Of a DNA stretch of 14,391 nucleotides, positions 13,031-14,391 are shown one piece after another. The position numbers were made by a program, and so were the translations under genes. Below the pieces are notes generated by a model, which was not told the origin of the DNA, ran no database searches, and saw nothing but the letters and a program-made list of their open reading frames with translations. The DNA lies in the NCBI GenBank assembly GCA_964650405.1, contig CAZYTO010000147.1, forward strand, positions 1 through 14,391, read 5' to 3'. Every line of letters begins with the position of its first letter. Position 1 is the stretch's first letter. The DNA is from CAZYTO01 sp964650405. Lineage in GTDB: Bacteria > Acidobacteriota > Thermoanaerobaculia > Gp7-AA8.

Positions 13031-14215
13031 TCACCGAGCAATCCCGGCGCCCGGTTCGTACAGCCCGGGAATCGTGACCGGCAGCTTTCCTCGGATCGGT
13101 ATTTCGCCGAAGAGGGCCTGCGCCGCGGCCACCTGCATGACGGGGGAGATGCCGTAGGCGCAGACGTAGGTACCGGCGGCCGGCACTTCGCGCAGCAGGT
13201 AGGGCGAGCCGAAGGAAACGGCGACAAGGGGCACCGCCGGTGCAAGGTCCGCGATGAGCTGGCGTGCCGCGGCAGGAACGGCGATCTGGCCGGCGCCGGA
13301 ACGGGCCCGCACGGCCAGGGCGACGAGCACGACGTCCGCGCTCTTCGCCGAGGCGGCGATCTTCGTCACGTCCTCCGCGCAGGTACGGCCGTCGATGAGC
13401 ATCGTCTGCGGGCGCGTCTTCAGCCGCCGCGCAACTTCGCGGTCGAGGTCCGGCAGGGGAGCAGCGACCTCCGGGAAGTCGCTGACCTGGAGGATCAGTA
13501 CCTTCCTTTCCTGCTTCAGCGGAAGGACGCCGCTCTGTTCGCGCAGGAGCGTGAGTGCGCGCTTGGCGATGCTCGCCGCGAGCTCGCGATGCTCGGCCGT
13601 GTCCACCGTGCGGAAGATCTCGTCCGCCGAAGCCGCCGGCGCACTCACACTGGCCTTGGCCGCCAGGATGCGCCGCACCGAGGCGTCGATGCGCTCCTGG
13701 GAGAGCCGGCCGCTGCGCACGGCAGCCTTGACCGCCGCGATGGCAGCATCGATGTTCGGCGACATGAGGATCTGGTCCTGCCCCGCCTCGATGGCCCGGA
13801 TGGCCGCCTCGCCGGCGTCGTAGTGTTCCGTGATGCCGCCCATGTCCATGGCATCGCTGACGATCAGGCCGTCGAAGCCGAGGCTCTGGCGAAGAAGACC
13901 GGTGATGATCGGCTTCGACGTCGTCGCCGGCATGGTGCCGTTCTGCGTCACCTCCTCGGCGCGCGTACCGTAGGCGTTCTCGCCCGCCGGACGGTCCGTG
14001 CGCACGGGCACCGCGCTCGGGTCAAGGGCCGGAACGGCGAGGTGGGCGATCATCACCGAGCCGATGCCGGCTGCCACGGCGGCCCGGAAGGGAACGAGCT
14101 CGACGTGCTCGAGACGCTCACGCGTGACCCCGAGCGTGGGCAGAGAGCGATGCGAGTCGATGTGCGTGTCGCCGTGGCCAGGGGAGTGCTTCGCCCAGGC
14201 CATGGTTTTGGGCGA
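13031..14215 (-). CDS. GH3 beta-N-acetylhexosaminidase (NagZ-like), 5'-truncated
   Basis: A family 3 glycoside hydrolase. KHSPGHGDT (usually KHFPGHGDT) starts the recognisable part, followed by THIDSH, whose Asp-Ser-His is the acid/base dyad of NagZ-type enzymes, then GLIVSDAMDMGGI, which carries the nucleophile Asp of the SDAM motif. An additional C-terminal GH3 domain follows (about 150 residues, from LTLLREQSGVLPLK to GKLPVTIPGLYEPG), as in larger secreted or lipid-linked NagZ forms. A complete enzyme has about 100-150 residues before KHFPGHGDT, holding half of the active-site barrel; here they are absent. The frame stays open to a TTG at 14260 but those residues (RPSISRLQVCPNPPSPK) are not GH3-like, and the frame is closed further upstream. 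The gene is therefore cut at about 14200-14220 by rearrangement or misassembly. As it stands it should be inactive. Confidence 0.85.
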   Translation of the reverse strand, partial: SPKTMAWAKHSPGHGDTHIDSHRSLPTLGVTRERLEHVELVPFRAAVAAGIGSVMIAHLAVPALDPSAVPVRTDRPAGENAYGTRAEEVTQNGTMPATTSKPIITGLLRQSLGFDGLIVSDAMDMGGITEHYDAGEAAIRAIEAGQDQILMSPNIDAAIAAVKAAVRSGRLSQERIDASVRRILAAKASVSAPAASADEIFRTVDTAEHRELAASIAKRALTLLREQSGVLPLKQERKVLILQVSDFPEVAAPLPDLDREVARRLKTRPQTMLIDGRTCAEDVTKIAASAKSADVVLVALAVRARSGAGQIAVPAAARQLIADLAPAVPLVAVSFGSPYLLREVPAAGTYVCAYGISPVMQVAAAQALFGEIPIRGKLPVTIPGLYEPGAGIAR

Positions 14216-14391
14216 TGGTGGGTTTGGGCAGACCTGTAATCGGCTGATCGAGGGGCGCAACTCCGGCCGTTTTCCCCTGTCCTCCGAGTGCGTGCGCGCG
14301 CTCTATGACGTCATCGATCTGGCACCCGTGACCGCGAGCTCCATCCGCAAGACCTTCACCTCGCGGCTGGACCTCTGGTTGAACCCGATCC
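14202..14391 (+). CDS. Partial unidentified coding sequence at the right edge
   Basis: An open + frame running off the window, with no stop from 14202 onward. From about 14235 its codons mostly end in G or C and the residues look protein-like (TCNRLIEGRNSGRFPLSSE, later VRALYDVIDLAPVTASSI and FTSRLDLWLNPI). I do not recognise the family. The true start is unknown; the first ATG at 14202 lies in sequence still antisense to the GH3 gene, so the real coding part probably begins at or after the junction near 14215. Confidence 0.4.
   Translation, partial: MVLGDGGFGQTCNRLIEGRNSGRFPLSSECVRALYDVIDLAPVTASSIRKTFTSRLDLWLNPI

Noticed and set aside
1..14391. tRNA, rRNA, riboswitch, transposase or phage genes.
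   Set aside because: I saw no cloverleaf with CCA-type ends, no conserved rRNA stretches, no known riboswitch core and no transposase or integrase motifs in any frame.

Overview
This is a high-GC (roughly two-thirds G+C), gene-dense bacterial segment. It encodes a Spy/CpxP-type periplasmic protein, a PilZ protein, a GT-C-like polytopic protein, a probable lipoprotein and a membrane-anchored DUF1573-like protein, which together suggest a Gram-negative. Gene content plus three kinds of short-period GC-rich intergenic repeat fit an Acidobacteriota-like soil or sediment genome, but that placement is inference and no RNA gene or marker settles it. No gene-free stretch exceeds about 150 bases.

Layout: (1) 14-1477 (-), multi-pass GT-C-like membrane protein, probably cut short at the left edge. 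(2) 1505-1963 (-), Spy/CpxP-like LTxxQ protein, divergent from (3) a histidine kinase (2110-3903, +) and an OmpR-type regulator (3896-4585, +). This is the geometry of the enterobacterial cpxP/cpxRA locus, with a candidate operator between. (4) 4673-5653 (-), a lower-GC gene for a three-part protein: TIR-like domain, DUF3395-like domain, Fis-type helix-turn-helix. This is the most unusual item here. (5) A minus-strand cluster, in transcription order DUF2064 nucleotidyl-/glycosyltransferase, nnrD/E NAD(P)HX repair enzyme, orphan ribbon-helix-helix antitoxin-like gene, tsaE (8654 down to 5748). (6) 8762-9523 (+), SAM hydroxide adenosyltransferase (DUF62), divergent from cluster 5 across a 31-bp-arm hairpin. 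(7) Minus-strand pair: small probable lipoprotein (9899-10222) and PilZ protein (9515-9895). (8) 10306-11958 (-), glutamine-dependent NAD synthetase, divergent from (9) a DUF1573-like membrane protein (12056-12916, +). (10) A tandem octamer repeat in the convergent gap. (11) 13031-~14215 (-), GH3 beta-N-acetylhexosaminidase lacking its N-terminal ~100 residues; the last ~170 bases carry unrelated, apparently coding sequence on the + strand, so the right edge is a rearrangement or an assembly junction.

How parts work together: groups 2-3 look like an envelope-stress module in which the periplasmic protein probably feeds back on the kinase. nnrD/E and nadE both serve NAD(P) homeostasis. The TIR-like protein may bind or cleave NAD-type nucleotides or sense a nucleotide signal, and its Fis domain suggests a transcriptional output; this is speculative. 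Lower G+C in the TIR-Fis gene and the antitoxin-like gene, on either side of high-GC tsaE, suggests acquired DNA slipped into an otherwise conserved nnrD-tsaE neighbourhood.
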